A stretch of 64,000 nucleotides of DNA from Pararhizobium sp. (GTDB lineage Bacteria; Pseudomonadota; Alphaproteobacteria; Rhizobiales; Rhizobiaceae). This document shows positions 42,586 to 52,241 of this stretch, piece after piece. The position numbers were made by a program, and so were the translations under genes. Location: contig CP051237.1 in NCBI GenBank assembly GCA_017794825.1, positions 2,108,001 through 2,172,000 of the forward strand, written 5' to 3'. A model generated the notes under the pieces. It had not been told where the DNA came from, made no database searches, and saw nothing but the letters and a program-made list of their open reading frames with translations. Every line of letters begins with the position of its first letter. Position 1 is the first letter of the stretch.

Positions 42586-42760
42586 TGCATGCGCCTGATC
42601 GTGTTGCCGGCCGAATTGTCCAGAATTTCTCTCCCGAGACCGCGAATCATGTCGTAGATGATGGTCCGGCAATACAGCAAGCGTGACCGATGGGCGAGAC
42701 GCTTCATCGCCGCTTCAATTTTATCTATTGTGATCGGACTTCGAACCGGGAATCAAACCG

Positions 42761-43156
42761 ATGCAAGACACCCCATCCGACGCCCTTCCGATCATCCGGA
42801 CCATCGCCATGCCGGCGGACACCAATTCGTCCGGCGATATCTTCGGAGGCTGGCTGATGTCGCAGATGGATCTCGCGGCGGGAAGCGTTGCGGCGCGCGT
42901 TTCAAAGGGACGCTGCGCCACCGTCGCCGTCGAGGGCATGAAATTCCTGCGTCCGGTTCACGTCGGAGACGAAGTCACCCTGTACGCGACCCTCGGCAGA
43001 GTGGGACGCACCTCGATGAGCATCCATGTCGAGGCGTGGCGACGCCAGAGACACGCCGAGGAAACCGAGAGGGTGACGAGCGCAGAGTTCACCTTCGTGG
43101 CGCTGGACGACAAGGGCCGGTCGCGGCCGGTCTATCCCGATCAGCCGGACAAATAG
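42761..43156 (+). CDS. yciA: Acyl-CoA thioesterase (YciA family)
   Basis: The 131-residue hot-dog protein has IRTIAMPADTNSSGDIFGGW with the catalytic Asp, LMSQMDLAAGSVA, and VAVEGMKFLRPVHVGDEV. YciA-type enzymes cleave a wide range of acyl-CoAs. It is the only plus-strand gene in this stretch, and its 3' end overlaps the convergent mtlK gene by 16 bases. Confidence 0.9.
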   Translation: MQDTPSDALPIIRTIAMPADTNSSGDIFGGWLMSQMDLAAGSVAARVSKGRCATVAVEGMKFLRPVHVGDEVTLYATLGRVGRTSMSIHVEAWRRQRHAEETERVTSAEFTFVALDDKGRSRPVYPDQPDK

Positions 43157-44607
43157 GTTTCCAGCGTTTTGCGCGTTCCCGATTTCCAAAGGGAATTCAG
43201 AGCCTTGGCGAAGGCGTAGGCAAAAGGCGTTCGATCCTTCAAGGGGCCGAAAATGTCGCCCATGGCAAGCCAAGACGGCGGATTGCTTCGCGCCTCGAGC
43301 GCAGTCTTGTTGAGCCGTTCCGCATTCACGTCGTCGATTGAAATCGGCGCTCCATCATCGGTTTCGCCCGCGCAATAGCGGCACCACAGGGCGACTTCCA
43401 AGGCAAGGCCATCAACCGGCATTCCGGCGTCGAGCCTGTCGGCGACCGTCGGCAGGATGAATTTCGGCTGCCGGTTGGACCCGTCGAGGCAGAGCCGCGC
43501 AATCGTGTCGCCAACCTTCGGATTGGAGAAACGCTCGGCCACCTTCCGGAAATAGCTGTCGAGATCGACGCCCGGAACCGGCGGCACTGTGGGGATGATC
43601 TCGCTATGCTCCAGCTTTTCCAGAAAGCCGCGGACAAGCGGCTCTTCCATGGCGTCATGGGCGAAGCGCAAACCCATCAGACCCGAAGGATAGGCGATAG
43701 CGGCGTGACCGCCATTGAGAATCCTGAGCTTCATCAGTTCGAAGGGGCCGACATCGGGGACGAACTCCACGCCGACTTTTTCGAGCGCGGGGCGGCCGAG
43801 CGGGAAATGATCCTCCAGAACCCATTGCCGGAACGGCTCGCAGACGACGGGAGAGGCGTCCTCGATGCCGAAAGTGTCCTGCAGCAGCTTCCTTTCGCGA
43901 TCGCCGGTGGCTGGCGTGATGCAGTCGACCATGCCGCTTGGGAACGCGACGTTCTCGGAAATCCATTCGGAAAGCTCCGACGACATCAGACCGGCAAGCC
44001 CGGTGACGGCGTCCCGGCAGACCTTGCCATTGTCCGGGAGATTGTCGCAGCTCATGACGGTAAAGGGGGCGAGGCCGGCTTCACGGCGGCGGACAAGCCC
44101 GGCGATCAGCATGCCGAAGACCGTGGACGGCGCATCGGGATTGCGGCTGTCTGCGACCATGTCCGGGTGATCGACCTGGAACCCGCCGCGCTTGGCGTCG
44201 AGATAGTAGCCGCCCTCCGTGATGGTGAGCGAGACGATACGGGTTTCCGGCCGCGCCATGGCGGATATGATCGCATCGGCGTCGATTTCCGCGAAGTCGA
44301 TCATTGCGCCGCAGATACGCGCCGTGTAGCCGGCCGGATCCAGCTCCAGAACAGTCGTCAGCCAGTCCTGCTTTTCCAACGTCGCTCGCATTTTCGCGTC
44401 GTACGATTTGACGCCGGCGCCGGTGATCGCCCAGTCGTGATCCTCTCCCATGGAGAAGAGACGGTCGAGATAGACCTGCTGGTGGGCGCGATGAAAATTG
44501 CCGACCCCGACATGAACGATCCCGGACGTCAGCGCGGAACGGTCATAGGCGGGTACGCTCACACCCTTGGGAGGGTGATCCAGGAGGCGGCGGTCAAGTC
44601 TGGGCAT
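43141..44607 (-). CDS. mtlK: Mannitol 2-dehydrogenase-type polyol dehydrogenase
   Basis: The 488-residue enzyme is a long-chain mannitol dehydrogenase: HVGVGNFHRAHQQVYLDRL near the N-terminus for NAD binding, then KLRILNGGHAAIAYPSG with the catalytic Lys, Asn and His. It oxidises polyols such as mannitol, arabitol or sorbitol to ketoses using NAD. It is the last gene of a polyol ABC-transport operon in the same order as Rhodobacter smoEFGKS-mtlK. The start lies six bases after the smoS remnant. Confidence 0.9.
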   Translation of the reverse strand: MPRLDRRLLDHPPKGVSVPAYDRSALTSGIVHVGVGNFHRAHQQVYLDRLFSMGEDHDWAITGAGVKSYDAKMRATLEKQDWLTTVLELDPAGYTARICGAMIDFAEIDADAIISAMARPETRIVSLTITEGGYYLDAKRGGFQVDHPDMVADSRNPDAPSTVFGMLIAGLVRRREAGLAPFTVMSCDNLPDNGKVCRDAVTGLAGLMSSELSEWISENVAFPSGMVDCITPATGDRERKLLQDTFGIEDASPVVCEPFRQWVLEDHFPLGRPALEKVGVEFVPDVGPFELMKLRILNGGHAAIAYPSGLMGLRFAHDAMEEPLVRGFLEKLEHSEIIPTVPPVPGVDLDSYFRKVAERFSNPKVGDTIARLCLDGSNRQPKFILPTVADRLDAGMPVDGLALEVALWCRYCAGETDDGAPISIDDVNAERLNKTALEARSNPPSWLAMGDIFGPLKDRTPFAYAFAKALNSLWKSGTRKTLETYLSG

Positions 44608-44613
44608 ATCAAT

Positions 44614-44853
44614 TCATCCGGTTTGCGCCGTCGCCATTGCCGGCATTGTCAAAAAGACCGTGGTTCCTCCCGTGCGTCCATTCGCTGCAGGGTCGTCATC
44701 GCCGATTCCGACAGCCGCCTCAGCGGCTCTCGCCCGGTCGAAACCGGCAATAACGACCCTGGCGCCTTCGCGTGCCCGAGCGCCGGCAAATGCATTGCCG
44801 ACGCCGCCAGCCGCGCTGGTGATCCTTGTAAATCTGTTCCCAAGGCGCCGCAT
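44614..44853 (-). pseudogene. Remnant of a short-chain polyol dehydrogenase (smoS-type)
   Basis: The 79-codon frame starts MRRLGNRFTRITSAAGGVGN, recalling the SDR opening with TGxxxGIG, here SAAGGVG. It continues REGARVVIAGFDRARAAEAAVGIG, the usual second strand and helix. It then jumps to a late segment: in another frame the bases at about 44629-44650 read DNAGNG, the SDR NNAG motif. I infer that an internal deletion and a frameshift reduced a gene of about 257 codons to this scar. It lies exactly between smoK and mtlK, where smoS stands in the Rhodobacter sorbitol/mannitol operon. Confidence 0.65.
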
Positions 44854-44862
44854 GCAAACTCC

Positions 44863-45879
<1,017 letters not shown>

Positions 45880-45890
45880 GATCGCGCCCC

Positions 45891-46721
45891 CTATTTAACA
45901 GCGCCGAAGGTCAGGCCGCGCACCAGCTGCTTCTGGCTGAACCAGCCAATGATGAGAATGGGTGCGATCGCCATGGTGGAAGCCGCGGAGAGCTTTGCGT
46001 AAAAAAGCCCTTCGGGACTGGAATAGCTTGCAATGAATGCGGTGAGCGGGGCCGCCTTGGCCGCCGTCAGATTAAGTGTCCAGAACGCCTCGTTCCAGGC
46101 AAGGATGACGTTGAGCAGCAATGTCGAGGCAATGCCGGGAACTGCCATTGGCGTGAGCACGTGAACGATCTCCGACCACAGGGTCGCGCCGTCCATGCGC
46201 GCGGCTTCGAGGATCTCGCCCGGGATCTCCTTGAAATAGGTGTAGAGCATCCAGATGATGATCGGCAGGTTGATGAGCGTCAGCACGATCACCAGGCCGG
46301 TGCGGGTGTCGAGCAGGCCTGTGTCCCGGAACAGCAGATAGATCGGGATAAGCACGCCGACCGGCGGAAGCATCTTGGTCGACAGCATCCACATCAGCAC
46401 GTCCTTGGTCCGTTTGGCTGGCACGAAGGCCATCGACCAGGCGGCCGGAATGGCGATCAGCAATCCAAGCAAGGTGGAGCCGAGCGAGATGACGACCGAG
46501 TTCATGAAGTGGCGGAAATAATCCGACCGCTCCTGCACTTCGCCGTAGTTTTCCAGCGTCCAGTCGAAGAACAGGAAGGATGGCGGCGATGCGATCGCCT
46601 CCGCCTCCGTTTTGAAGCTGGTCAGCACTGTCCACAGGATCGGGAAGAAGATCGCCAGGGCGACGACCCAGGCGAGGATTGAAACGGCGACCTGGCGCCT
46701 TGTTGAAACAGCACGAGCCAT
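45891..46721 (-). CDS. smoG: Polyol ABC transporter permease (SmoG type)
   Basis: The 276-residue MalG-like permease has six helices, the first being [20 protein letters not shown]. The EAA loop is [21 protein letters not shown], which contacts the ATPase, and the protein ends [14 protein letters not shown], the conserved GLT...G.VK tail. It forms the channel with SmoF. The gap to smoF is three bases and to smoK 11 bases, so this is a tight operon. Confidence 0.92.
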   Translation of the reverse strand: MARAVSTRRQVAVSILAWVVALAIFFPILWTVLTSFKTEAEAIASPPSFLFFDWTLENYGEVQERSDYFRHFMNSVVISLGSTLLGLLIAIPAAWSMAFVPAKRTKDVLMWMLSTKMLPPVGVLIPIYLLFRDTGLLDTRTGLVIVLTLINLPIIIWMLYTYFKEIPGEILEAARMDGATLWSEIVHVLTPMAVPGIASTLLLNVILAWNEAFWTLNLTAAKAAPLTAFIASYSSPEGLFYAKLSAASTMAIAPILIIGWFSQKQLVRGLTFGAVK

Positions 46722-46724
46722 CGG

Positions 46725-47597
46725 TCACACCTCCAGGTTCTTGCCGATCATCCGCATCAGGAAGATCGCGACGATGTTTGCAAGAATGACTGCGACGATG
46801 CCGCCCGCTGAACCGCCTCCGACGTCGAACTGCAGCAACGACTGGGCGTAGACCAGATAGGTGATGTTGGTCGACGCGTATCCAGGCCCGCCATTGGTGG
46901 TGACGAGGATTTCGGCGAAAACGGACAGAAGGAAGATGGTCTGGATCAGGATCACGACAGTGATCGCGCGCGCCATATGCGGCAGCACGATATAGAAGAA
47001 GCGGCTGAACGGTCCCGCGCCGTCGATCTCGGACGCCTCGATCTGCTCGCGGTCGAGCGACTGCAGCGCCGTCAGCAGAATGAGCGTGGCGAAGGGAAGC
47101 CACTGCCAGGCGACCATGATGATGATCGAGAAGAGCGGCGCCTGCGCCAGAAAATCGAAGGGTTCAAGCCCGACCGCCTTCGCCATGTGGGCGAACAGGC
47201 CGTTGACCGGGTTCATAAACATGTTCTTCCACACCAGCGCGCTGACCGTCGGCATGACGAAGAAGGGCGCGATGACCAGAATGCGCACGATGCCCTGGCC
47301 CCAGACGGGCTGGTCGAGGAGCAGCGCAAGCAGGGTGCCGCCAATGACCGTGATGAGCAGAACGCCGACCACCAGAAGGATGGTGTTCGCCAGCGCAGCG
47401 AAGAAGGCGGGATCGGTCAGGAAGAACCGGTAATTCATGAAGCCGGCGAATTCTTCCATGCCCGGCATCAGGAGATTGTAACGCAGAAACGAGAAATAAA
47501 TTGTCATAGACAGCGGGATGATCATCCAGCCGAGCAACAGGACTACGGCCGGAGATAGCATGAAACGCGCCGCGGTTCTTGAATGAGCGGTGGCCAT
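46725..47597 (-). CDS. smoF: Polyol ABC transporter permease (SmoF type)
   Basis: The 290-residue MalF-like permease starts with a helix at AVVLLLGWMIIPLSMTIYFSF. It has the periplasmic YRFFLTDPAFFAALANTI segment typical of sugar permeases and the EAA loop EQIEASEIDGAGPFSRFFYI. It pairs with SmoG. It lies 72 bases downstream of the binding-protein gene. Confidence 0.92.
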   Translation of the reverse strand: MATAHSRTAARFMLSPAVVLLLGWMIIPLSMTIYFSFLRYNLLMPGMEEFAGFMNYRFFLTDPAFFAALANTILLVVGVLLITVIGGTLLALLLDQPVWGQGIVRILVIAPFFVMPTVSALVWKNMFMNPVNGLFAHMAKAVGLEPFDFLAQAPLFSIIIMVAWQWLPFATLILLTALQSLDREQIEASEIDGAGPFSRFFYIVLPHMARAITVVILIQTIFLLSVFAEILVTTNGGPGYASTNITYLVYAQSLLQFDVGGGSAGGIVAVILANIVAIFLMRMIGKNLEV

Positions 47598-47669
47598 AAC
47601 ACGTCTCCAGATGAATTCCGGATTATGAAAAAAGAGGGCCGATCCGAAGACCGGCCCCAGGGGAGGATG

Positions 47670-48977
47670 CTATTTCGGGTATCCGGCCTTTTGCATTTCG
47701 CGTTCCGTCAGCCGCTGCGCGTTTTGCAGCGCCTGCTCGGCCGTGATGTTGCCGGCGAGCGCCGCCGAAAACTGCTGTCCGACCGCCGTTCCGATGCCCT
47801 GGAATTCAGGGATCGCGACGAACTGGACGCCGACATAGGGAACAGGATCCACGGTCGGGTTCTGCGGATCGGCGGAATTGATGCTTTCAATCGTCATCCT
47901 TGCGAACGGGATCTTCGCATATTCCGGGTTCTCGTAGAGCGAGGTCCGGGTTCCGGGAGGCACGCTCGCCCATCCTTCCTTCTCGGCGACCAGCGCGAGG
48001 TAATCCTTCGATGTGGCCCAGTCGATGAACTTCTTGGCTGACGCCTCGGAGTCGGTTCCCGCCGGAATACCGAGCGACCACGCCCACAGCCAGTTGCCGC
48101 GCTTGCCGAGACCATTGTCAGGCGCAAGCGCAAAACCGACCTGATCGGCGACCGTGCTGTTCTCCGGATCGGTCACGAAGGAAGCGGCGACGGTGGCGTC
48201 GATCCACATGCCGCACTTGCCGGACTGGAAGAGCGCCAGGTTCTCGTTGAAGCCGTTGGAAGACGCTCCGGGAGGGCCGGCTTCCTTCATCAGATCGAGA
48301 TAGAACGTCAGCGTGTTCTTCCAGGCGTCCGTATCGAACTGGGGCTTCCAGTCCATGTCAAACCAGCGTGCGCCGAAGGAATTGGAGGCAGCCGTCAGGA
48401 ACGCCATGTTCTCGCCCCAGCCGGCCTTGCCGCGCAGGCAGACGCCGTAGATTTCGTTGTCCTTGTCGGTCATGGCCTTTGCGGCCTCGGCGATGAAGTC
48501 CCAGGTCGGGGCCTCGGGCATTTCGAGACCCGCCTTCTCCATCAGGTCCTTGCGGTACATGACCATGGAGCTTTCGCCGTAGAACGGAGCGGCGTAGAGG
48601 CTGCCGTCGACCGTCAATCCGCCGCGGATCGCCGGAAGAATATCATCGGCGTCATAGGATTCCGGAAGGTCATCGAGCGCGACCAGCCAGCCCTGCTTGC
48701 CCCAGATCGGAACTTCGTATGTGCCGATCGTCATGATGTCGTACTGGCCGCCCTTGGTGGCGATGTCAGTGGTGACGCGTTGACGAAGCACGTTTTCCTC
48801 GAGCACCACCCATTCCAGTTCGATATCGGGGTTCTTCGAGGTGAAATCGTCCGCAAGCTTCTGCATGCGAATCATGTCGCCATTGTTGACGGTGGCGATG
48901 GTGAGCGTTTCAGCCAGCGCCGGAACGGAAAGCGCAAGCGCGGACGCGCCCGCAAGAGCGGTGATAAGCTTTTTCAT
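47670..48977 (-). CDS. smoE: Polyol ABC transporter substrate-binding protein (SmoE type)
   Basis: The 435-residue family-1 solute-binding protein begins with a Sec signal (ITALAGASALALSVPALAE). The mature protein has EWVVLEENVLRQRVTTDIATK, the GQYDIMTIGTYEVPIWGKQGW segment near the ligand cleft, and GKCGMWIDATVAASF. The combination matches SmoE-type sorbitol/mannitol binding proteins of alphaproteobacteria. GGGAGGAAG precedes the ATG. A palindrome-rich promoter region lies just upstream. Confidence 0.9.
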   Translation of the reverse strand: MKKLITALAGASALALSVPALAETLTIATVNNGDMIRMQKLADDFTSKNPDIELEWVVLEENVLRQRVTTDIATKGGQYDIMTIGTYEVPIWGKQGWLVALDDLPESYDADDILPAIRGGLTVDGSLYAAPFYGESSMVMYRKDLMEKAGLEMPEAPTWDFIAEAAKAMTDKDNEIYGVCLRGKAGWGENMAFLTAASNSFGARWFDMDWKPQFDTDAWKNTLTFYLDLMKEAGPPGASSNGFNENLALFQSGKCGMWIDATVAASFVTDPENSTVADQVGFALAPDNGLGKRGNWLWAWSLGIPAGTDSEASAKKFIDWATSKDYLALVAEKEGWASVPPGTRTSLYENPEYAKIPFARMTIESINSADPQNPTVDPVPYVGVQFVAIPEFQGIGTAVGQQFSAALAGNITAEQALQNAQRLTEREMQKAGYPK

Positions 48978-49000
48978 GACTTCCTCCCAAAAATGTAGTG

Positions 49001-49025
49001 AGCAATTGCTATTGCTTCGGGCAAT
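49001..49025 (-). promoter_or_regulatory. Putative operator upstream of smoE
   Basis: A perfect palindrome AGCAATTGCT (49001-49010) is directly followed by ATTGC-N5-GCAAT (49011-49025). The cluster lies 24-48 bases before the smoE start, between smoE and the SorC-type regulator gene. Repeated TTGC/GCAA half-sites fit a SorC-family operator in general form. Binding is inference from position. Confidence 0.45.
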
Positions 49026-49128
49026 TATTCGATTTCAGCGCGTGTTTGTCAACTGCAGGATCAATCACATTCTTTGAAAGACAGTGAATTTCCTGATTTT
49101 TCCTAATAATTACAGATATTTATGAAAT

Positions 49129-50085
49129 TCAGCTTCGCAAAAGGGCTTCCGCGGTGGCTTCATTGGTAATGAAGCCATTTATGAGTCGGCCGACCAGCGC
49201 CGCCCGGATAGCCCGGATTTTCTGGTCGCCGGCGGCAATCCCGATCACCGAATTTGGGGGATTGGAGCGGATCGGGGCGCTCGCCACCACAGAATTGGTA
49301 TGGTTCTCGATCAGACGACCCTGCGCGTCGTAGATCCAGCTGACGATCTCACCCACGGCGCCCGCCCGCATGACGGCCTCCATCTGGCTCTGATCGATAA
49401 ATCCGTCGACGAAGAGCGGCGAGTTGTCGCCGATATTGCCGATACCGACGAAGGTGACGTCGGCGCCGGCGCAGAGATCGAGAATATTGCGCACCGGCTT
49501 CTGGCCATGCAGCAATTCGCGCTCTTCCGGCGAGGTGGCGAACACCGGCAGGGGCATCGGGTAATGCCGGGCCCGGACCTTGTCGGCGAGCTGGATGATG
49601 GCGTTGTAGGCCGACGCCGATCCGTCGGCGGACATGTTGCCGAGGAGCGACACGATGCGGTGTTGCGGACAATCCATCGGCGAGAGCTCTTCGACGCAGG
49701 CGCGCAGCGCCCGCCCCGTTCCGAAAGCGATGATCTTGGGATCCGAGGACTTCAGTTCACGTTCCATGAGCCCGGCGCCGGCCTGGGCGAGCCCGACGAT
49801 GGAGCCCGGTGAATCAGGGTCGCTTGGCACCACGTCGCAGTAATCGAGCCGATAGGCGTCCGTCAGCCTGCGCGCCAGTTCCATGCAGTGGGCGATGGGA
49901 TGGTCGAGGCGAACCTTGATCAGTTTTTCGGTGATGGCGAGAGAGACCAGGCGCTGCGCGGATTGTCGCGACACGCCGAGCTTGCGGGCGATCTCGTCCT
50001 GGGTGTTGCCGGCGACATAGTAGAGCCATCCGGCGCGGGCCGCGTCGTCCAACCGGCTTGTCTCATTGTCGGTCCTGCCCGCCAT
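49129..50085 (-). CDS. smoC: SorC/DeoR-type sugar-binding transcriptional regulator
   Basis: The 318-residue protein has an N-terminal helix-turn-helix (DEIARKLGVSRQSAQRLVSLA) and the SorC sugar-binding domain: FGTGRALRACVEEL, RIVSLLGNMSADGSA, TFVGIGNIGDNSPLF, GEIVSWIYDAQGR and AIRAALVGRLINGFIT. Such regulators respond to phosphorylated or free polyols. It lies 151 bases upstream of smoE on the same strand and most likely controls it. The symbol is by analogy with the Rhodobacter smo locus. Confidence 0.88.
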   Translation of the reverse strand: MAGRTDNETSRLDDAARAGWLYYVAGNTQDEIARKLGVSRQSAQRLVSLAITEKLIKVRLDHPIAHCMELARRLTDAYRLDYCDVVPSDPDSPGSIVGLAQAGAGLMERELKSSDPKIIAFGTGRALRACVEELSPMDCPQHRIVSLLGNMSADGSASAYNAIIQLADKVRARHYPMPLPVFATSPEERELLHGQKPVRNILDLCAGADVTFVGIGNIGDNSPLFVDGFIDQSQMEAVMRAGAVGEIVSWIYDAQGRLIENHTNSVVASAPIRSNPPNSVIGIAAGDQKIRAIRAALVGRLINGFITNEATAEALLRS

Positions 50086-50094
50086 ACCGTTTTC

Positions 50095-50775
50095 CTAACC
50101 GGCTCTTTTCAGCAAGGGGGCCATATCATAGAAATCGGCCCAATTGTCAAAAGCCGGGACATCGGCCAGGTCGTCGGGCAACCTCGACGTCCGGTTCAGC
50201 ATGTGACCCGCGCCGGTGAAATGCAGAAGCTGCATGCCGGCGGCGCGCGCGGCCTTCAGACCGGGCAGGCTGTCCTCGATCACCAGCGTATTGCGGGGAC
50301 TTGCGCCCATGCGCTCCGCAGCGTGAAAGAAAAGATCCGGCGCCGGCTTGCCGTTCGCGACCTCCGAGGCCGTGAACAGGCGATCTCCGAAAAATGCGGA
50401 CAGACCGGCGAGTTCGAGCGACCGTTTCGCACGCGGCGGGCTGCTCGAAGTCGCAACGCAAGAGGCGACGCCTAGTTCGTCCAAAACAGCTTCAATCCCC
50501 GCCACCGTCCGCAGCTCCGTTTCGAAAGCAGCCAAAAGGTTCGAACGGTAGTGCGCTTCGAAATCATCCGGCAGCCGGTATTTCAGGCTGGTGCGGATTT
50601 CCTCCGCCACCTTCGGAAAACTTCGACCGAGAAAATTTCTCTGAACGTAGTCGAGATCGACATGAACGCCGCGTTCGGCGAGTAGGTCGATCAGAATGCG
50701 GGCGCTGATGATCTCGCTGTCGATCAGCACGCCGTCGCAATCGAATATCACCAGTGAAATGCGATCTGACGACAT
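50095..50775 (-). CDS. HAD-family hydrolase (beta-phosphoglucomutase/phosphatase-like)
   Basis: The 226-residue protein starts with the HAD motif VIFDCDGVLIDSE, has a helical cap typical of the beta-phosphoglucomutase subgroup, motif II ATSSSPPRAK, motif III Lys in NGKPAPDLFFHAAERMG, and motif IV VIEDSLPGLKAARAAG. It probably dephosphorylates a sugar or polyol phosphate. The ATG at 50775 is preferred, because the earlier open frame runs into truB. It is nine bases upstream of the SorC regulator and 28 bases after truB, so it may belong to the polyol locus. Confidence 0.85.
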   Translation of the reverse strand: MSSDRISLVIFDCDGVLIDSEIISARILIDLLAERGVHVDLDYVQRNFLGRSFPKVAEEIRTSLKYRLPDDFEAHYRSNLLAAFETELRTVAGIEAVLDELGVASCVATSSSPPRAKRSLELAGLSAFFGDRLFTASEVANGKPAPDLFFHAAERMGASPRNTLVIEDSLPGLKAARAAGMQLLHFTGAGHMLNRTSRLPDDLADVPAFDNWADFYDMAPLLKRAG

Positions 50776-50803
50776 GGCCTCGAAGTGTCCGGCTGCGGTT
50801 GGC

Positions 50804-51739
50804 TCAGGTGGCGAAGACCCTTCTCGGGCGGAATTCACCTTCGGCTATTTCACCGATCGCGACAAGTCGTCCGTGGCTGGTCGCATAGGCGGCGTCGGCT
50901 GGCAGCGGCGCATCGCGCCCCCGCAACAGGATGGGATTGCCGCTGAGCAGTCGCTGGGCCTGGCCGTCGCTCACAGCCACTTGCGGCAGCATGCTGAGCG
51001 CTTCGCCGGTGTCGACGAGGTAATCGTCAAGGGCGGCCAGGCGCTCCGCGTCGTCTTCGACCTTCTCCAGCGCGATCAGTTCTTCGAGCGGCACCAGATC
51101 CTCCTCGTCGAATGGCGCCACATAGGTGCGCCGCAGATCGGCGACGTGTCCGAAACACCCGAGATCGCGCCCGAAATCACGCGCGAGCGAACGCACATAG
51201 GTGCCTTTTCCGCACTCGACCTCGAATACCGCCGTATCCGGCGCGGGAATCGAGACCAGATCGAGACGAAATATCTCGACCTCGCGCGCGGGCATTTCCA
51301 CGACCTCTCCCTCGCGCGCGAGATCGTAGGCACGGTTTCCGTCGATCTTGATTGCGGAATATTGCGGCGGTGTCTGTTCGATGACGCCCTTGTAACGCGG
51401 AAGCAGCGGTTCGATTTCGCTCCGCTCGGGCCTCTCGTCGCTGGACCGCACCACATTGCCTTCGCGATCGTCCGTTTCGCGCTCCTCGCCCCAGGCGACG
51501 GTGAACCGATAGATTTTGCTGCCGTCCATGACGTAGGGAACGGTTTTCGTGGCGTCGCCGAGAGCGATCGGCAGCATGCCTGAAGCCAGCGGATCGAGCG
51601 TTCCGGCGTGGCCGGCCTTCTGCGCCTTGAAGAGCCACTTGATCTTGGAGACCGCCTCGGTGGAGCCGAAATCGACGGGCTTGTCCAGGATCAGCCAGCC
51701 CGAGATCGCCCGGCCCTTCTTCTTTCCCCTGCGTCCCAT
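50804..51739 (-). CDS. truB: tRNA pseudouridine(55) synthase
   Basis: The 311-residue enzyme begins [19 protein letters not shown] and has catalytic Asp49 in [21 protein letters not shown]. The TruB motifs [21 protein letters not shown] and [15 protein letters not shown] follow. It makes the T-loop pseudouridine of tRNA. Its start overlaps the rbfA stop by one base. The usual next gene, rpsO, is 9 kb away here. Confidence 0.97.
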   Translation of the reverse strand: MGRRGKKKGRAISGWLILDKPVDFGSTEAVSKIKWLFKAQKAGHAGTLDPLASGMLPIALGDATKTVPYVMDGSKIYRFTVAWGEERETDDREGNVVRSSDERPERSEIEPLLPRYKGVIEQTPPQYSAIKIDGNRAYDLAREGEVVEMPAREVEIFRLDLVSIPAPDTAVFEVECGKGTYVRSLARDFGRDLGCFGHVADLRRTYVAPFDEEDLVPLEELIALEKVEDDAERLAALDDYLVDTGEALSMLPQVAVSDGQAQRLLSGNPILLRGRDAPLPADAAYATSHGRLVAIGEIAEGEFRPRRVFAT

Positions 51740-52143
51740 CAGTCTTCGTCCTCATTCCTGTCGAGGTCGCGCGCAACTTCGGGCGAGCGCAGCAATTCGT
51801 CGATCTTGCGATAGTTCTCGAAACTGGTGTCGTCACGGAAGCGCAGTTCCGGCATGTATTTCATCTGCCTGAGAGCCGGGGTGATCTGCTTGCGGATGTA
51901 TCTGGCGTTTCGGTTCAGCGCTTCGACCACGGCCGCATGATCGGTCTGGCCGAGCGGCGTCACATAGGCCGTCGCGATCTTGAGATCCGGCGACATACGC
52001 ACCTCGGAAATGGAAATGACTTCGCGTTCGATCAGCGGATCGCGAATTTCGCCGCGCTGCAGGACAGAGGTGACGGCGGCTCTGACCTGTTCGCCAACGC
52101 GCAACTGTCGCTGGGACGGGCCAGCGGAAGAAAATCTGGACAT
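51739..52143 (-). CDS. rbfA: 30S ribosome-binding factor A
   Basis: The 134-residue KH-fold protein starts [20 protein letters not shown] and contains [29 protein letters not shown], the RbfA signature region, and a C-terminal [19 protein letters not shown]. It assists 16S rRNA maturation in the cold and late 30S assembly. It lies 98 bases after infB and overlaps truB. Confidence 0.96.
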   Translation of the reverse strand: MSRFSSAGPSQRQLRVGEQVRAAVTSVLQRGEIRDPLIEREVISISEVRMSPDLKIATAYVTPLGQTDHAAVVEALNRNARYIRKQITPALRQMKYMPELRFRDDTSFENYRKIDELLRSPEVARDLDRNEDED

Positions 52144-52241
52144 GCAACGTACCTTTTCGACATTGGCTCCGGGTTCGGACCGGACGCGAATGGTTCAAAT
52201 TCGGGCGACCCCGGACATCCGGGGCCGCAATTTTTCTCAGA

